From: Effusibacillus consociatus
Lineage (GTDB): Bacteria > Bacillota > Bacilli > Tumebacillales > Effusibacillaceae
NCBI RefSeq assembly: GCF_042652925.1
Contig: NZ_JBHSHC010000093.1
Location: 1-64,000 of the forward strand
Length of the DNA stretch: 64,000 nt
Reading direction: 5' to 3'
Below the pieces are notes generated by a model. It saw nothing but the letters and a program-made list of their open reading frames with translations. It was not told the origin of the DNA and ran no database searches. A program made the translations under genes and the position numbers. Of the stretch, positions 41,440 through 49,762 are shown one piece after another (position 1 is the first letter of the stretch; each line of letters begins with the position of its first letter).

Positions 41440-42279
41440 GTGAAACGTACACCATCCTGGGATGAACAGGATTCCAATTTTCCGCCTCCCTCGCATCCGG
41501 TTTTTCAAGGGATTCGTGAACAAGAGGAGAAGAACGGAAATCAGCGGCCGGATTTTGGTTCTTACAGATCAATGGAACGGCGTTACGGAATGGCGGGACG
41601 TTCGAATTACTCCCGTTGGGACGGGCCGTGGAGTTCCAAGCGGGGATATAAAGAGCATGACGAATATGAGGAACATGAGAGCGGCCGAATCGTGGCACAG
41701 GTGATTGGGGCGGCCGTTTTGGTGCTGGTTACCTATGTAGCGTTTCAATCCTCGCATCCACTGGCAGAACGCGCTCAACACGTTGTAAGAACGGTAATGA
41801 CAAAAGAAACTGACATTACGGCACTTTCGAATTGGATGGCCTCCCATCTTGGCAATGCGAACCTGGCTATTCCGACATCCACCGCCGGTTCCAATACCAC
41901 AATCGAGGATATTACCTACGAACCGCCTCTGAAAGATTTTAAGGTTACAACCCCTTACGATGCCGAAAAGCATCCCGCGGTCATTTTGCAAACCACCTCG
42001 GCGGCAGATGTGAAAGCGGTGACCAAAGGTCAAGTGAAAGAATTCGACAAGAATGACAAGTACGGCATTTATGTCATTGTGGATCACGGGTCGGCGGGGC
42101 AAACGCTTTATGGTCACTTGGAGTCGGGGTCGGTTAAACCGGGAGATTGGGTGTACACGGGACAGACGATCGGGAAAACGGCGAAGAAAGAGCCGTCCGA
42201 TCTGTACTTCGCCCGTTTTATAAAAAACAAACCGGTAAATCCGCAGGATATTTTAACTCAGGCAGGGAAGAAGCCGTGA
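41440..42279 (+). CDS. spoIVFA: Stage IV sporulation protein FA (M23-like)
   Basis: This 279-residue protein starts at GTG 41440 after AAGGGGG. A charged N-terminal part of about 85 residues is followed by one transmembrane helix (VIGAAVLVLVTYVAF, about 88-105). A C-terminal M23/LytM-like domain follows (AADVKAVTKGQVKEFDKNDK, HGSAGQTLYGHLESGSVKPG). The catalytic set looks incomplete, as known for SpoIVFA, which holds and regulates SpoIVFB rather than cutting peptidoglycan. It overlaps the SpoIVFB gene by one base, matching the Bacillus spoIVF operon. Confidence 0.88.
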   Translation: MKRTPSWDEQDSNFPPPSHPVFQGIREQEEKNGNQRPDFGSYRSMERRYGMAGRSNYSRWDGPWSSKRGYKEHDEYEEHESGRIVAQVIGAAVLVLVTYVAFQSSHPLAERAQHVVRTVMTKETDITALSNWMASHLGNANLAIPTSTAGSNTTIEDITYEPPLKDFKVTTPYDAEKHPAVILQTTSAADVKAVTKGQVKEFDKNDKYGIYVIVDHGSAGQTLYGHLESGSVKPGDWVYTGQTIGKTAKKEPSDLYFARFIKNKPVNPQDILTQAGKKP

Positions 42280-43157
42280 TGGGAGCCTTGGGGAAGGGGA
42301 TGAAAATCAAGGTTCATCCTCTTTTTGTTCTCTTGATGGTTGTGTCAGCCTGGACGCCGTACTTCCGTGAGATGGTGTTGTTGTTTGCCACCGTACTGAT
42401 TCATGAACTGGGGCATGTGGCAGCGGCCTTTTTTTACGGATACCGGGTCAAAGAGATGGAGATTCTGCCGTTTGGCGGAGTTGCACGCTTGGAACACGGA
42501 GCACTGGGGTGGCAGCCTCGCCATGAGACGATCATTGCCATGGCGGGCCCTTTCATGAATTTCGTTTTGCTGTTTGTGGTGATTGGGCTGCAGGACTTAC
42601 GACTGCTGAACGATCACGCTGCCTCTTATCTGATCACGATCAATTTGACCCTTGCGTTTTTTAATCTGCTGCCGGCGTTACCGCTCGATGGAGGAAGGAT
42701 TCTCAGGGCGGCGTATTCACGATCATTGGGATTTCAGAAGGCGACAGGGGTGGCGATTGGAATGGCTTTTATCCTCTCAACTGTTTTGATGATTGCCGGA
42801 TTGCTGGCATTATGGGCCGGATTCGTCCAAATGGGAATGGTGACACTCGGGGTGTTTCTGTTTGTGTCTGCTTGGCAGTTGCGAAGGCAATTGCCTTACG
42901 ACACCATTCGTTTCCTGGATACGAAAAAACGGCAGCGGGGTAGCCGCCCGCTTCCGGTAAGGTCAATCGCTGCGACAGCAGACACACCTTTGTTAAAAGT
43001 CCTCGCGCAGTTTGCTCCGGATGCATACCATGTAGTATATGTACGAGACGCTCGAAAGCAGACTTTGCGGATTTTGATTGAGGAAGAGCTGATGGAAGCC
43101 GCTATGAAACCTGGTGGCGGCGGGGTATTGCTGGGGCAAATTCTTGCGGAACATTAG
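42279..43157 (+). CDS. spoIVFB: SpoIVFB-type intramembrane metalloprotease (M50)
   Basis: This 292-residue site-2 protease has HELGH (ATVLIHELGHVAAAFFYG) in an early membrane helix near residue 45. The second metal/active motif NLLPALPLDGGRILRA lies near residue 128, and a C-terminal CBS-like domain follows. In Bacillus the enzyme cleaves pro-sigma-K in the outer forespore membrane. ATG 42279 overlaps the spoIVFA stop (TGATG); ATG 42300 behind GGGGAAGGGG is an alternative start. Confidence 0.9.
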   Translation: MGALGKGMKIKVHPLFVLLMVVSAWTPYFREMVLLFATVLIHELGHVAAAFFYGYRVKEMEILPFGGVARLEHGALGWQPRHETIIAMAGPFMNFVLLFVVIGLQDLRLLNDHAASYLITINLTLAFFNLLPALPLDGGRILRAAYSRSLGFQKATGVAIGMAFILSTVLMIAGLLALWAGFVQMGMVTLGVFLFVSAWQLRRQLPYDTIRFLDTKKRQRGSRPLPVRSIAATADTPLLKVLAQFAPDAYHVVYVRDARKQTLRILIEEELMEAAMKPGGGGVLLGQILAEH

Positions 43158-43259
43158 ATTGGAAATCCAGTGCAGGTTCATCCGCCTCTTGTCAGTTTCT
43201 GGGGAGTGTGCTACGGTGTACTATACAGGATCTTTCCGGATTGAGAGGAGGGACAACGG

Positions 43260-43946
43260 ATGCTCAGTCTGTGTTCAGTATGCGAATTACGAGAGTTTGA
43301 ACTGTTCGAAGGGGTGGAGCAGGAAGAGCTGGATCAGCTAGGGAAAGGGAGTCAACCTTCTGTCGTACCAAAAAGAAACTTTATTTTTACCCCCGATGAA
43401 CCGAGCAACGCAGTATATTTGTTAAAAAAAGGCCGGGTTCGAATTTCCCGGCTTTCCGATACAGGGAAACACTTTACACTGGTGATTTTGGAACCGGGTG
43501 CGATCTTTGGGGAAAGTGCGATTTTTGGCGATGAACCGCGCAAGTACTATGCGGAAGCGCTTGATGATGCTTATATTTGTGCGATCAACAAGCACGAGTT
43601 CGAGAAAATCATTTCCCGCAACCCGATGATTTCTTTGCGGCTGGCACACATTGTGGAACAGAGATTGGAAGAAGTACAGGAACAAATCGAGAATCTCGTT
43701 TTCTATGACGTCCAAACCCGATTGGCCCGGCTGCTGCTGAAATTGGCAGATCTGCACGGGCAACGGGTGGATGGCGGAGTGAAAATCGGGATTCGACTGA
43801 CACATGAGGATATGGCAAGCCTGATCGGATCCACGCGGGAAACCACCAGTAAAATACTGAATGAGTTTAAAACGGCAGGCCATATCGATGTCGAAAAGCG
43901 ACACATTGTTCTGCTGGATCAGAAAGCACTTGCGGATATGCACTAA
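43260..43946 (+). CDS. Crp/Fnr family transcriptional regulator
   Basis: This 228-residue regulator has an N-terminal cyclic-nucleotide-binding fold (about 15-130; VILEPGAIFGESAIFGDEPR), the long dimer helix, and a C-terminal winged helix (IRLTHEDMASLIGSTRETTS, about 180-200). Only two cysteines lie close together at the N-terminus (CSVC), so an iron-sulfur cluster of the FNR kind is not evident. The effector and targets are unknown. ATG 43260 follows GGAGGG. A terminator is at 43962-43990. The 100 bases upstream show no obvious site for self-regulation. Confidence 0.92.
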   Translation: MLSLCSVCELREFELFEGVEQEELDQLGKGSQPSVVPKRNFIFTPDEPSNAVYLLKKGRVRISRLSDTGKHFTLVILEPGAIFGESAIFGDEPRKYYAEALDDAYICAINKHEFEKIISRNPMISLRLAHIVEQRLEEVQEQIENLVFYDVQTRLARLLLKLADLHGQRVDGGVKIGIRLTHEDMASLIGSTRETTSKILNEFKTAGHIDVEKRHIVLLDQKALADMH

Positions 43947-43961
43947 TATTGTGTGACGAGA

Positions 43962-43990
43962 GAGTCGGGGAAATTCCCCCGGCTCTTTTT
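43962..43990 (+). terminator. Terminator of the Crp/Fnr gene
   Basis: GAGTCGGGG pairs with CCCCCGGCTC, followed by TTTTT. Confidence 0.9.
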
Positions 43991-44049
43991 GTTGCAGGAA
44001 TTTCAGAAAATTCCTCGAATAATGTCATGATACAAAAGGAGGACGGGAC

Positions 44050-44856
44050 ATGGAGGGACTACATTTTCAACAATGGATTCCGGAAGGCTCCACTGGGGTA
44101 GCAATATTACTTATTCATGGGGCAGGGGAACACAGCGGCCGGTATGAACACGTGATCAACTGGTTTCTCGCCAGGAATATTGCAGTTTTTGCCGGAGATC
44201 TGCCTGGATTCGGACAGTCCCCGGGTACACGCGGCCATATTGATCGATTCTCCGATTACACTGACTGCGTACGAAACTGGCTGACAGAAACAAAAAATAC
44301 TGTAGGGGACACGTCTGTGTTTCTTTTTGGACACTCAATGGGGGGATTGGTAACGGTTCGCTTTTTGCAGGAGCCGGATGCGGGTAATCTGCCGATCAAA
44401 GGAGTGGTGTTGAGTTCTCCATGCCTCAGGTTAAAGATGCAGGTTCCCCAATGGAAACGGAACCTGGCAGGGGTGCTTGGAAGATTGACGCCTCGCCTGC
44501 GAATGCCCAATGGCATTGCTGCTGCGGATGTATCCCGTTCGCTTGACGTGGTGAAAAAATATTCCGAAGATCCCTATAACGAGTCCCGGGTTTCAATCAG
44601 ATGGTTTGAAGAATTGCAGGTGGCGATGCAGCAGGCGATGCTCCAAGCAAGCAGAATTCAACAGCCGCTGCTGCTCCTGCAGGCGGGTGCCGACCGAATT
44701 GTGGATCCGGAAGCAGCTATTCCGTTTGTTGAGAAAGCCGGCTCGCGGGATAAGAAGTTAAAGATCTATCCGGGATTGTATCATGAGTTGGTGAACGAAC
44801 CGGAAAAGGAAGAGGTTTTGACAGATATTCTAGAGTGGATCAACAAAAGAAAATAG
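44050..44856 (+). CDS. Alpha/beta hydrolase, monoacylglycerol lipase-like
   Basis: This 268-residue hydrolase resembles the lysophospholipase/monoacylglycerol lipase group. It has LLIHGAGEHSGRYEHVI (oxyanion region) near residue 22, the nucleophile elbow FGHSMGG at about residue 95, the acid in AGADRIVDPEA, and the catalytic His in YPGLYHELVNE. There is no signal peptide, so it is cytoplasmic. The start is ATG 44050 behind AAAGGAGG. The substrate is inferred only from the family. Confidence 0.9.
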   Translation: MEGLHFQQWIPEGSTGVAILLIHGAGEHSGRYEHVINWFLARNIAVFAGDLPGFGQSPGTRGHIDRFSDYTDCVRNWLTETKNTVGDTSVFLFGHSMGGLVTVRFLQEPDAGNLPIKGVVLSSPCLRLKMQVPQWKRNLAGVLGRLTPRLRMPNGIAAADVSRSLDVVKKYSEDPYNESRVSIRWFEELQVAMQQAMLQASRIQQPLLLLQAGADRIVDPEAAIPFVEKAGSRDKKLKIYPGLYHELVNEPEKEEVLTDILEWINKRK

Positions 44857-44891
44857 GTCTAAAGTACTACTGTCATTCGGACCAAAGTCTA

Positions 44892-44920
44892 TTGAAGTTC
44901 GACATCATTCGTGATATTTT
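44892..44920 (+). promoter_or_regulatory. Candidate promoter of the riboswitch-NlpC/P60 transcript
   Basis: TTGAAG (44892-44897) and TATTTT (44915-44920), 17-base spacer, just ahead of the riboswitch core. Confidence 0.45.
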
Positions 44921-44936
44921 TTAAAAGATTAGTAGA

Positions 44937-45050
44937 AATATTGCCGAATCTGACAGTGTTTGTCAGTACGGGGGACCTACTTTATGGGGTGAATCGCATT
45001 TTTTGTGAAGGGTACCTCAACCCGAACCCGACAACTAACCTCGGAGGCTT
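44937..45050 (+). ncRNA. c-di-AMP riboswitch (ydaO-yuaA class)
   Basis: The leader contains the conserved blocks of this class in order: ACGGGGGACC (about 44968-44977), GGGGTGAATCGC (about 44986-44997), GGGTACC, and then CCCGAACCCGACAACTAACC with CTCGGAGGC. c-di-AMP binding generally turns such genes off. Control of a cell-wall hydrolase gene of the NlpC/P60 type is a known pairing for this riboswitch. Confidence 0.92.
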
Positions 45051-45069
45051 CAGGAGGAATCGAATCAAA

Positions 45070-45762
45070 TTGAATAAGTTTCTGAAGGCACTTGTATTTG
45101 CAGGGACAATTGTTACTGTCTCCCTTGGCGCTTCAAATGCGGAAGCTGCTACAAAGTACGGGGAAAAGCTGCTGGAAAAAGGCTCACAAGGATCAGAAGT
45201 TGTTGCCTTACAGCAAGACTTGAGGATTTTGGGATATTTCACATATCCTTCAAACACCGGTTACTATGGTGAGATCACTGAAGGTGCTGTGAAAGCATTC
45301 CAAAAGGATCACGGGATTCAAGAAACGGGCAAAGTCGGGCCGACTACCGCCCCACAAATTGAGGAAGCGGCCGCAAAGAAAGCGGAGGAGTTGAAACAAG
45401 CTCAATCAGCCAACGCGGATGCTGCAGAAACCGCAAAACAATTTGTCGGTGTTCCGTATGCTTGGGGAGGTTCCAGTCCATCAGGATTTGACTGTTCCGG
45501 ATTTGTCCGTTATGTGTTTGCACAGAAAGGCATTGAACTGCCGCGCACATCGCAAGCAATGTTCGAACAAGGCTCTGCTGTTTCGGAACTGCAGCCGGGA
45601 GATCTGGTGTTTTTCACGACATACGCGCAAGGAGCTACCCACGTTGGCATTTATATCGGGGATCAGCAGTTTATTTCGGCAACCAGTTCCCACGGGGTAA
45701 AGATTGACAGTTTCAGCAGTTCGTACTGGGGACCCCGCTATATTGGAGCAAAACGCATCTAA
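45070..45762 (+). CDS. Exported NlpC/P60 endopeptidase with peptidoglycan-binding domain
   Basis: Called from TTG 45070, 12 bases after AGGAGG (230 residues), because the signal peptide MNKFLKALVFAGTIVTVSLG then sits at the N-terminus with cleavage after AEA. A PG_binding_1 domain (about 30-95; GSEVVALQQDLRILGYF) is followed by the catalytic NlpC/P60 domain. It has Cys in SGFDCSGFVRYVFAQKG and His in ATHVGIYIGDQQF. The enzyme should cut stem-peptide bonds in the wall. It is expressed under the c-di-AMP riboswitch directly upstream and ends with a good terminator. Confidence 0.93.
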   Translation: MNKFLKALVFAGTIVTVSLGASNAEAATKYGEKLLEKGSQGSEVVALQQDLRILGYFTYPSNTGYYGEITEGAVKAFQKDHGIQETGKVGPTTAPQIEEAAAKKAEELKQAQSANADAAETAKQFVGVPYAWGGSSPSGFDCSGFVRYVFAQKGIELPRTSQAMFEQGSAVSELQPGDLVFFTTYAQGATHVGIYIGDQQFISATSSHGVKIDSFSSSYWGPRYIGAKRI

Positions 45763-45768
45763 TTACAA

Positions 45769-45802
45769 GCCAGTCGGATTTCCGACTGGCTGCTCTATTT
45801 TT
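45769..45802 (+). terminator. Terminator of the NlpC/P60 gene
   Basis: GCCAGTCGG / CCGACTGGC hairpin with an ATTT loop, then TGCTCTATTTTT. Confidence 0.88.
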
Positions 45803-45879
45803 GTGCTTTCAATGGAACCCATTTTTTGTCCGGGTACATAGACTGGAAGAGACACCTTTGAGAAAAGGGGGTTGTTCCA

Positions 45880-46170
45880 TTGTGGAAATATGTATCGATT
45901 GCACTGGTAAGCGGGCTGATTCTCTACTTGGTGAATTCTACGGGCCGTATCTACCATGAGTTGTTATCGGAGCTTCTGCCGCAAGTCGCGGAAGAAAACC
46001 GGCATAACATCCAATATGATATGATCCACTCTCTGGTGGAGAACCGGACTCTACGGCTCACAATGGTTCTCCCGGTGGCTTTTCTTTGCACGTTCATTCT
46101 GCTGCCCTATGATTTGGCGAAAGGGTGGCATTGGATTGAATTGAAAATTGTGAGATTTCTGCAAAAGTGA
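45880..46170 (+). CDS. Small membrane protein of unknown function
   Basis: This 96-residue protein starts at TTG 45880 after AAAAGGGGG. It has an N-terminal helix (YVSIALVSGLILYLV, about 4-18) and a second at about 62-78 (MVLPVAFLCTFILLPY), separated by a polar stretch with RIYHELLSELLPQVAEENRH. I do not recognise the family. It is a single gene with its own terminator. Confidence 0.65.
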   Translation: MWKYVSIALVSGLILYLVNSTGRIYHELLSELLPQVAEENRHNIQYDMIHSLVENRTLRLTMVLPVAFLCTFILLPYDLAKGWHWIELKIVRFLQK

Positions 46171-46204
46171 CATGCCTGTTTTATAAAGGCATGTCATTTT
46201 ATTT
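46168..46204 (+). terminator. Terminator of the 96-residue gene
   Basis: TGACATGCCT pairs perfectly with AGGCATGTCA, followed by TTTTATTT. The left arm includes the stop codon. Confidence 0.88.
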
Positions 46205-46296
46205 GGGTTAACTCATATGCATTAGGATTCGATTTCGATTTCAAAGTCAAAAAGTTGAGGGGTTAATTTTTTACTCTTGTTTTTTTATTCGCTGAA

Positions 46297-46355
46297 TTGT
46301 AATATTCATGTAAAGACATTGTAAAATTCGGAACTTAAATTCCGAAATTCGGAAC
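46297..46355 (+). promoter_or_regulatory. Promoter and palindromic operator of the accB-pxp cluster
   Basis: TTGTAA (46297-46302) and TGTAAA (46320-46325) with a 17-base spacer form a candidate promoter. Immediately behind the -10, TTCGGAA (46327-46333) and TTCCGAA (46340-46346) form an inverted repeat, and a third half-site TTCGGAAC follows at 46348. A regulator bound here would block initiation. The IclR-type gene in the same cluster is the obvious candidate, by inference. Confidence 0.6.
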
Positions 46356-46382
46356 GAACGTGAAACCGGAGGACAATTCAAA

Positions 46383-46886
46383 ATGTTGAAGTTGAATGAA
46401 ATTCGTGAGCTTGTACGGTTAATTGATGAAACTTCCGTGACCGAACTGAATCTCGAAGCGGCTGGGACGAAGCTGGTGATAAAAAAGGAGTTGAGTGTTG
46501 CGGCTCCGCTGGTGATACCATCCGTGAACGCAGAATATACGACATCTTCACCTATCAACCCGGTCGTTGTTACACCTGCAGAAACTCCCGTTACTGTTGA
46601 GAAAGTTACGAAAAAGAAAGCGGATACACCGGTAGAGGACCCGACATTGCATAAAATAGTATCCCCTATGGTGGGTACTTTCTACCAAGCTTCGGCACCT
46701 GACGCGGAGCCATTTGTGAAAGTCGGTTCAAAAGTAACGGACAAGACAGTGGTCTGTATTCTGGAAGCGATGAAATTAATGAACGAAATTGAAGCGGACG
46801 TACGAGGTGAAATCGCTGCCGTTCTGGTCCAAGACGGCGAAATGGTTGAATACGGACAGCCGCTGTTCCTTGTCAAAGTCGACTAA
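46383..46886 (+). CDS. accB: Biotin carboxyl carrier protein
   Basis: This 167-residue protein carries the biotinyl domain at its C-terminus. The biotin-accepting Lys is in EAMKLMNEIEADVRGEI (near residue 130). An Ala/Pro/Thr-rich linker (about 45-85) connects it to the N-terminal part. ATG 46383 follows GGAGG. It stands at the head of a cluster with accC and the 5-oxoprolinase genes. It may serve acetyl-CoA carboxylase or a carboxylase specific to this cluster; the sequence alone does not decide. Confidence 0.94.
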   Translation: MLKLNEIRELVRLIDETSVTELNLEAAGTKLVIKKELSVAAPLVIPSVNAEYTTSSPINPVVVTPAETPVTVEKVTKKKADTPVEDPTLHKIVSPMVGTFYQASAPDAEPFVKVGSKVTDKTVVCILEAMKLMNEIEADVRGEIAAVLVQDGEMVEYGQPLFLVKVD

Positions 46887-46903
46887 TACGGAGGGGCGGC
46901 CAA

Positions 46904-48244
46904 GTGTTTAAGAAAATATTGATTGCAAATCGAGGAGAGATTGCTGTCCGAGTGATCCGGGCTTGTAAAGAGCTGGGGATTCAGACGGTGGCAATATTTT
47001 CAGAACCGGATCGAGACTCTTTACACGTTAAGCTCGCGGACGAAGCATATTGTGTGGGCCCTACTGCAAGCACGAAGAGCTACCTCAATATCCCTAATAT
47101 TATGTCCGCAGCCACTGCTTCAGGAGCCGAAGCGATTCATCCCGGTTACGGGTTCCTTGCAGAAAATGCTGCTTTCGCTGAGATCGTTGAAGCTTGCGGC
47201 ATCACCTTTATCGGTCCGAGTGTGGTAGCAATTGAGAAAATGGGAGACAAATCGGTTGCGAAAGAGACAATGAAAAACGCCAATGTTCCTTGTGTTCCCG
47301 GAATAGACGGGTTAATAGAGGATATTGAAAAAGCACTGCAAGTTGCCAAGGAAATCGGATATCCCGTTATTGTAAAAGCGACTGCCGGAGGCGGTGGTAA
47401 AGGAATGCGCGTTGCCTCCAATCCCGAGGAATTGGAAAAATCGATTCAGATGGCTCAAGTTGAAGCTGAGACCGCATTTGGTAACTCAGGTGTTTACCTC
47501 GAGAAGTTTGTGGAAGAACCACGCCATGTAGAAATTCAGGTCATGGCTGACAAGCACGGAAATGCGGTCTATCTGGGAGAAAGGGACTGCTCCATTCAGC
47601 GCAGACATCAAAAGTTGATTGAAGAAGCTCCTTCCCCTGCTCTAACCCCGGAGCTTAGGAAGCAAATGGGAGAATCAGCAGTTGCAGCTGCTCTTGCAGT
47701 GAATTATTCGGGAGCCGGTACGGTTGAATTTCTGCTCGATAAGCACGGAAATTATTACTTCATGGAAATGAACACACGGATTCAAGTTGAACATCCGGTT
47801 ACGGAAATGATTACCGGAATCGACTTGGTTCAGGAACAGATTCGAGTAGCAGCAGGAGAGAAGCTGTCTTTTACGCAAGAAGATCTCGAACTCAACGGTT
47901 GGGCGATCGAATGTCGCATAAACGCTGAAGACCCGGACAAGAATTTTATGCCTTGTCCCGGAACAATCACAAAGTACCTTCCGCCTGGCGGTTTTGGGGT
48001 CCGTGTTGACTCTGCAGCCTACAACGGTTACAAGGTTACCCCATTTTACGATTCGATGATTGCGAAGTTAATTGTCTGGGCTCCTACCCGCATGGAAGCA
48101 ATTGCCCGGATGGAGAGAGCGCTTCTTGAGTTTCAGATTGAAGGAATCAAAACAACAATTCCTTTCCATCTGAAGGTGCTCCGTCATCCTGCCTTTTGTA
48201 AAGGAGATGTCAATACGAAGTTTCTCGAAATGTATCCACTGTAG
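46904..48244 (+). CDS. accC: Biotin carboxylase subunit
   Basis: This 446-residue ATP-grasp enzyme carboxylates biotin on its carrier protein. It shows KILIANRGEIAVRVIRACKE at the start, AIHPGYGFLAENAAFAE, the ATP-binding loop KATAGGGGKGMRVAS near residue 160, and MEMNTRIQVEHPVTEMITGI near residue 288. GTG 46904 starts it, 17 bases after accB and behind GGAGGGG. Length and motifs match AccC. Its location ahead of iclR-pxpBC rather than accA/accD is noteworthy. Confidence 0.95.
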   Translation: MFKKILIANRGEIAVRVIRACKELGIQTVAIFSEPDRDSLHVKLADEAYCVGPTASTKSYLNIPNIMSAATASGAEAIHPGYGFLAENAAFAEIVEACGITFIGPSVVAIEKMGDKSVAKETMKNANVPCVPGIDGLIEDIEKALQVAKEIGYPVIVKATAGGGGKGMRVASNPEELEKSIQMAQVEAETAFGNSGVYLEKFVEEPRHVEIQVMADKHGNAVYLGERDCSIQRRHQKLIEEAPSPALTPELRKQMGESAVAAALAVNYSGAGTVEFLLDKHGNYYFMEMNTRIQVEHPVTEMITGIDLVQEQIRVAAGEKLSFTQEDLELNGWAIECRINAEDPDKNFMPCPGTITKYLPPGGFGVRVDSAAYNGYKVTPFYDSMIAKLIVWAPTRMEAIARMERALLEFQIEGIKTTIPFHLKVLRHPAFCKGDVNTKFLEMYPL

Positions 48245-48257
48245 GGAGGGCGACCCG

Positions 48258-49049
48258 GTGCAGCATAAAAACAAGACGGTTGTCAAATCGATGGAACTTC
48301 TGAATCTGTTTCTCACAAATGAGCGGTTGAGTCTGCAAGAAATGGCCGAGTTATCAAAAATTCCAAAGACTTCTGTCCATCGAATGATTGGCTCACTGGA
48401 AGAGATGGGATTCCTTACGAAGGACGAAGAGGGTAAATACTCGCTTGGATTGCTGTTCCTCCAGTTTGGACAACTTGTGGCGGAGCGGTTGGATATTCGT
48501 CAAGTGGCACTTCCGGTTATGACGCGTCTTCGGGACGAGATCGGGGAAGCGGTGAATTTAATTGTTCGGGACGGTCATGAAGCCATCTATATCGAGAAAG
48601 TGGATACCAACCAGCCTGTCCGGGTATATACCGCAATTGGCCGAAGAGCGCCCATGTATGCAGGGGCGTGTCCACGAATACTGTTGGCTTTTTTGCCTGA
48701 TTTTGAACAGGATAAATATTTGAATGAGGTTGAACTTAAGCCGATTGGTTCCGGCACGATTACGGATCCTGACCGGTTACGGACCGTATTGTCAGAGTCG
48801 AGAAAGACAGGATATTCCGTTAGTCATTCTGAACTCCATAACTCTACATCTGCGGTTGGGGCACCCATCTTTAATCATCAGGGACAGGTTGTCGCCGGTC
48901 TGAGTATTGTGGGCCCGGAGGCTCGTTTTCAAGAAGATCGCTTACCGGTCCTGATCAAAAAGGTGCAGGGTGCAGCCAATGAAATTTCGCACAAACTAGG
49001 ATGGACAGGCCTGAAGGAATCGTTGGCGGCTGACCTGGCACAAAACTAA
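48258..49049 (+). CDS. IclR-family transcriptional regulator (KipR-like)
   Basis: This 263-residue protein starts at GTG 48258, seven bases after GGGAGGG. It has an N-terminal winged helix (about 5-65; LSLQEMAELSKIPKTSVHRM) and a C-terminal IclR effector domain (about 80-250; AIYIEKVDTNQPVRVYTAIG, MYAGACPRILLAF). In B. subtilis an IclR protein, KipR, represses the kipI/kipA/ycs cluster. The same neighbours here suggest a regulator of this cluster. The palindrome at 46327-46346 is a plausible target. Confidence 0.9.
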   Translation: MQHKNKTVVKSMELLNLFLTNERLSLQEMAELSKIPKTSVHRMIGSLEEMGFLTKDEEGKYSLGLLFLQFGQLVAERLDIRQVALPVMTRLRDEIGEAVNLIVRDGHEAIYIEKVDTNQPVRVYTAIGRRAPMYAGACPRILLAFLPDFEQDKYLNEVELKPIGSGTITDPDRLRTVLSESRKTGYSVSHSELHNSTSAVGAPIFNHQGQVVAGLSIVGPEARFQEDRLPVLIKKVQGAANEISHKLGWTGLKESLAADLAQN

Positions 49050-49063
49050 ATGGGGGTGAGAGG

Positions 49064-49762
49064 GTGCCGAGCGTATCATATGTTGAACTGATCCCGCTTG
49101 GAGATTCTGCTGTGATCGTTCAATTAGGCCAAACGATTCATCTCGAGACACACCGCAAAGTGAAAACCTTGGCAGCGTATCTGGATCAACATCCGATCCC
49201 AGGGATGGTAGAGTATGTCCCCGCGTTTACAACCGTTACGGTGTTTTATGATCCTTTGAGGACGTCTTATAAAGTGATTTGTTCCGTGCTGGAAGAAATC
49301 GTTTCAGAACTCGGGGATACGCTAGATGCCGAACCGAGAGCAGTTGAGATTCCTGTATGTTACGGGGGAGAGTTCGGTCCGGATCTGGAGTTTGTGGCGG
49401 AACATAACGGGCTTACACCGGATGAAGTGATTGACATCCATTCAAACGGTGAGTACTTGGTGTATATGATCGGGTTTGCTCCCGGGTTTCCCTATTTGGG
49501 CGGAATGTCTGAACGCATTGCGGCACCGAGGCGCGAGTCTCCCCGTCTTTCCATTCCCGCCGGTACAGTTGGAATTGCCGGTTCACAAACCGGAGTGTAT
49601 CCGATTGGAACCCCGGGTGGATGGCAGTTGATTGGCCGGACACCGCTGGCCCTTTTTCGACCTAACGAGAATCCTCCGAGTTTGCTGCAGGCGGGAGATA
49701 TTGTTCGGTTTCGACCGATATCCCGAGAGGAATACGATGCTTGGAAGGAGGATGCGCAATGA
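49064..49762 (+). CDS. pxpB: 5-oxoprolinase subunit PxpB (KipI family)
   Basis: This 232-residue protein of the allophanate-hydrolase subunit 1 (AHS1/KipI) fold carries PGMVEYVPAFTTVTVFYDPL near residue 48, IGFAPGFPYLGGMSERIA near residue 137, and GTVGIAGSQTGVYPIGTPGG. PxpA, PxpB and PxpC together hydrolyse 5-oxoproline to glutamate using ATP in bacteria; in B. subtilis KipI was also described as a histidine kinase inhibitor. GTG 49064 is the start; its stop overlaps pxpC by four bases. Confidence 0.93.
   Translation: MPSVSYVELIPLGDSAVIVQLGQTIHLETHRKVKTLAAYLDQHPIPGMVEYVPAFTTVTVFYDPLRTSYKVICSVLEEIVSELGDTLDAEPRAVEIPVCYGGEFGPDLEFVAEHNGLTPDEVIDIHSNGEYLVYMIGFAPGFPYLGGMSERIAAPRRESPRLSIPAGTVGIAGSQTGVYPIGTPGGWQLIGRTPLALFRPNENPPSLLQAGDIVRFRPISREEYDAWKEDAQ

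Noticed and set aside
43260..43946. Calling the Crp/Fnr protein an oxygen-sensing FNR
   Set aside because: Only two closely spaced cysteines (CSVC) are at the N-terminus and I see no set of four ligands for a [4Fe-4S] cluster.
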